The position numbers and the translations under genes were made by a program. The notes below the pieces were generated by a model that saw nothing but the letters and a program-made list of their open reading frames with translations, was not told the origin of the DNA and did not search any database. Shown one piece after another: positions 20,953 to 23,001 of a DNA stretch of 23,001 nucleotides. Origin of the DNA: Kineosphaera sp032229625 (lineage in GTDB: Bacteria; Actinomycetota; Actinomycetes; Actinomycetales; Dermatophilaceae); NCBI GenBank assembly GCA_032229625.1, contig JAVTVZ010000240.1, positions 1-23,001 of the forward strand, written 5' to 3'. Each line of letters opens with the position of its first letter. The first letter of the stretch is position 1.

Positions 20953-21774
20953 TCAGGGGGCGCGAATCCCGGTGACGAGCAGGTACTCCCAGCTCATCGA
21001 CCCAGCGGGCGACCAGTGTCGTGTGGCCAGCTCGTCCAGGGCCGCGTCGAGGCGGTGGGCGGCGTCGGCGTCGGCTCCGATCGCCCGATAGGCGGCGATC
21101 GTGGGCCCGTAGGTGGTCTTGAAGAACTCGCGGAAGTCGCGCGGGGTGGCGAAGCAGTCGACGGTCGCCGACCCCGTCGTGCAGGACAGCTGCTCGACCC
21201 GGTGGTTCAGGAGCGATTCGATGTGGTCCGGCGATCCCCACAGCGGCGGCGGCTGAGTCCCGGACGGTGGGGCAGGCATGAACGGGCGGGTCTCCGACAG
21301 CATCTGACCGACGAATCCGCTGGGGGTCCAGCTCAGGATGCCGATCCGGCCTCCCGCGCGGCATACCCGGATGAGCTCGTCGGCCGCGAGGTCGTGGTGT
21401 GGCGCGAACATGATCCCGACGCAGGAGAGCACGACGTCGTAGGTGTCGTCGGGCAGGGGGAGGGACTCGGCGTCGCCGGCGACGCACGTGAGCGTCAGCC
21501 CCTCGGCCTCCGCCCGGCGGGCGCACTGCGCGAGCAGCGAGTCGGTGAGATCGACGGCGGTGACGTCGGCGCCCAGGCGAGCGGCGGGCAGGGCGGCGTT
21601 GCCCGTGCCGGCGGCGATGTCGAGGACCGTGTCTCCAGGGCGGACGGCGCAGGACTCGACGACGACACGGCCGAGGTCGGGGATGACCGTGTCGGCCACG
21701 AGGCCGTAGTCGCCCAGGCCCCAGAGAGTGCGGTGGGCGGTCTTGAGGGGATCGAGGGTGCGCAGAGTGTTCAT
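20953..21774 (-). CDS. Class I SAM-dependent methyltransferase
   Basis: 273 residues. The SAM-binding motif I is VLDIAAGTGNAALPAA at about 49-64, motif II VTAVDLTDSLL at about 71-81, then GDAESLPLPDDTYDVVLSCV (acidic loop and motif post-I) and the motif III strand RAGGRIGILSWTP. The C-terminal part (FREFFKTTYGPTIAAYRAIG) is of a type seen in ubiE-like methyltransferases adjacent to regulators. It is cytoplasmic, and the acceptor is unknown. It is divergent from the HxlR gene at 21860, and the palindrome between them (21830-21848) suggests repression by HxlR. Confidence 0.92.
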   Translation of the reverse strand: MNTLRTLDPLKTAHRTLWGLGDYGLVADTVIPDLGRVVVESCAVRPGDTVLDIAAGTGNAALPAARLGADVTAVDLTDSLLAQCARRAEAEGLTLTCVAGDAESLPLPDDTYDVVLSCVGIMFAPHHDLAADELIRVCRAGGRIGILSWTPSGFVGQMLSETRPFMPAPPSGTQPPPLWGSPDHIESLLNHRVEQLSCTTGSATVDCFATPRDFREFFKTTYGPTIAAYRAIGADADAAHRLDAALDELATRHWSPAGSMSWEYLLVTGIRAP

Positions 21775-21829
21775 GACTCGAGCGTGCGCGCCGGGGTCGC
21801 CCGCGACGAGTACACGGATGGGACTTCCC

Positions 21830-21848
21830 CGGTCCTGCCGCAGGACCG
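21830..21848. promoter_or_regulatory. Perfect 19-bp palindrome, probable HxlR operator
   Basis: CGGTCCTGC-C-GCAGGACCG has perfect 9-bp arms around one base, in the 85-bp gap between the methyltransferase and HxlR genes. Its location 11 bases before GTG 21860 fits autoregulation together with control of the divergent methyltransferase, and supports 21860 as the start since earlier starts would put the site inside the gene. Confidence 0.65.
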
Positions 21849-21859
21849 ACCATGGGAGA

Positions 21860-22585
21860 GTGACCGCGGTCGGACGCACGGCGAGGACAGCGACGAACCC
21901 ACGTCGCGGCGGACTGGGATACGGCCAGTACTGCCCGATCTCGCACGCCCTCGACATCGTCGGAGAGCGATGGACCCTGCTCATCGTGCGCGATCTCATC
22001 TGCGGGACGACGCGCTTCAACGACCTGGCCCGTGGTTTGCCCGGGCTCTCCCGCACCCTGCTCGCCAAGCGACTGCGCAGGCTCGAGCGATCCGGGGTGA
22101 TCGATCATGTCGACGGCGAATACCTGCTCACTCCCGCAGGTCGAGCTCTCGAACCGGTGGTCTTCGGGCTGGGGGCCTGGGGAGCGCAGTGGTCCTTCGG
22201 TGAGCCGGACCCCCGCGAGCAGGACCCGGAGCTCCTCGTGTGGTGGATGCACCGGCGGGTGGACACCAGCGGCATGCCGGGCAGAAGGCAGGTCGTCAAG
22301 GTCGACTTCACCGACGACCCACGCGACTTCTGGATCGTCGTCGACCGTCAGGTGCCATCCGTGTGCATGTCGGATCCCGGCTTCCCGATCGACCTCGTGC
22401 TGCTCGGATCCCGAGCCGACTACTACCGGCTGTGGCTCGGGAGGATCTCGGTGCGCGCCGCGGTGCGCAGCGGTGCGATCCGCGCGACCGGCCACCCCGC
22501 GTGGACGAGCCGGCTCGAGTCGATCCTCCAGCTGAGCCCCGCGGCGGCCTTGGTCGCCGCGCCCGTCACCGGCCGCGACAGCTGA
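21860..22585 (+). CDS. HxlR family transcriptional regulator
   Basis: About 241 residues from GTG 21860. The HxlR winged helix is clear: YGQYCPISHALDIVGERWTL, then LIVRDLICGTTRFNDLARGL and LPGLSRTLLAKRLRRLERSG, then the wing YLLTPAGRALEPVV. The conserved Cys near the start of the domain (YCPI) is the residue used for thiol sensing in some members. The C-terminal 110 residues (from about LVWWMHRRVD) form an extra domain resembling a sterol-carrier/SCP2-like ligand pocket, making it longer than minimal HxlR proteins. An ATG at 21818 is in frame but would include the operator. It is divergent from the methyltransferase, its likely target. Confidence 0.9.
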   Translation: MTAVGRTARTATNPRRGGLGYGQYCPISHALDIVGERWTLLIVRDLICGTTRFNDLARGLPGLSRTLLAKRLRRLERSGVIDHVDGEYLLTPAGRALEPVVFGLGAWGAQWSFGEPDPREQDPELLVWWMHRRVDTSGMPGRRQVVKVDFTDDPRDFWIVVDRQVPSVCMSDPGFPIDLVLLGSRADYYRLWLGRISVRAAVRSGAIRATGHPAWTSRLESILQLSPAAALVAAPVTGRDS

Positions 22586-22636
22586 CGTCGGGACGCGGCG
22601 GCGTCGGCAGATCGCGGCGAGTAGGCGGGCTCTGGC

Positions 22637-22642
22637 TATCGT
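22637..22642 (+). promoter_or_regulatory. -10 element of a leaderless promoter
   Basis: TATCGT is followed by seven bases and the GTG start at 22650. There is no Shine-Dalgarno sequence, consistent with transcription starting at the start codon. Confidence 0.4.
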
Positions 22643-22649
22643 CGCGGGC

Positions 22650-22985
22650 GTGGAGACCCTGAGATCGATCGCCCTGTTCGTCGCTGCGGCCGTCACCGAG
22701 ATCGGAGGCGCGTGGCTCATCTGGCAGGGCGTGCGTGAGCAGCGCGGATGGGTGTGGATCGGCGCGGGCGTCGTCGCGCTCGGGGTCTACGGGTTCGTCG
22801 CCACGCTCCAGCCGGACGCGAACTTCGGGCGCATCCTTGCCGCCTACGGAGGGGTCTTCGTCGCGGGATCGCTCGCGTGGGGGATGGCGCTGGACGGCTT
22901 CCGGCCCGACCGGTACGACGTCCTCGGCGCCCTCGTCTGCCTCGTCGGCGTCGGCGTCATCATGTATTCGCCGCGCGCCGGGTGA
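22650..22985 (+). CDS. YnfA/UPF0060 family membrane protein
   Basis: 111 residues with four membrane helices at about 5-26, 32-52, 62-80 and 88-107. The family signature is complete: AAAVTEIGGAWLIWQGVREQ, GFVATLQPDANFGRILAAYG GVFV and FRPDRYDVLGALVCLVGV. The family is related to small multidrug-resistance-type transporters, but transport has not been proven for it. The GTG start is chosen because the family begins there and TATCGT lies seven bases upstream. It ends 16 bases before the right edge. Confidence 0.93.
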   Translation: METLRSIALFVAAAVTEIGGAWLIWQGVREQRGWVWIGAGVVALGVYGFVATLQPDANFGRILAAYGGVFVAGSLAWGMALDGFRPDRYDVLGALVCLVGVGVIMYSPRAG

Positions 22986-23001
22986 CCTCGAAATCGGTCC
23001 G

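Overview
The window is about 23 kb of very GC-rich DNA (by eye near 70 %). It has dense, short-spaced genes, frequent ATGA or GTGA stop-start overlaps, GTG starts, and several start codons sitting 6-8 bases after a -10-like hexamer, as in leaderless genes. With families such as F420-type PPOX proteins, DesK/LuxR two-component pairs, an MmyB-like XRE regulator and DUF2255/DUF6326, this points to a chromosomal accessory or niche-adaptation region of an actinobacterium, possibly of the Micrococcales. The genus is not determinable from the sequence alone. No rRNA, tRNA, CRISPR array, integrase or insertion sequence was seen.

Layout. 1-2822: end of an unknown gene, an orphan ParD-like antitoxin coupled to a dienelactone-hydrolase-like gene, a divergent ArsR-like regulator with a 16-bp operator, a Nudix hydrolase, a strong hairpin terminator and a convergent SDR. 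3138-5373: an operon of a DUF6326 membrane protein, a DesK-type histidine kinase and a LuxR-type response regulator. 5447-7458: a MarR regulator plus NADPH-dependent FMN reductase operon, divergent from an APH-type phosphotransferase. 7526-8542: a DUF1761 membrane protein and a RibD-C/DHFR-like reductase. 8703-9785: a class II Fic protein. 10090-13328: a PPOX protein, a seven-repeat RCC1-like propeller protein, a DUF2945 protein and a type-B carboxylesterase. 13480-15640: a region of gene decay around an intact two-gene nucleotidyltransferase/HEPN-like module, whose promoter carries a perfect 34-bp palindrome. It includes a relic of a second RibD-C gene and a scar in which an AraC regulator and an NmrA-like gene have both lost their 5' parts. 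15836-17418: an ECF sigma factor and a coupled membrane-anchored probable anti-sigma factor. 17438-20862: a frameshifted MmyB-like regulator divergent from a small ORF, SDR, DUF2255 and zinc alcohol dehydrogenase cluster. 20953-22985: a methyltransferase divergent from an HxlR regulator with a perfect 19-bp operator, then a YnfA-type membrane protein.

How the genes work together. The region is made of small regulator-plus-enzyme cassettes (ArsR/hydrolase, MarR/FMN reductase, MmyB/SDR-ADH, HxlR/methyltransferase), each with a divergent or coupled layout and a visible inverted repeat. Two putative protein-nucleotidylation modules (Fic and NTase/HEPN) lie within 5 kb of each other and share a 13-bp sequence, TCCATATGGAACA. 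The best candidate for something under-described is the winged-helix NTase/HEPN pair with its 34-bp palindrome.
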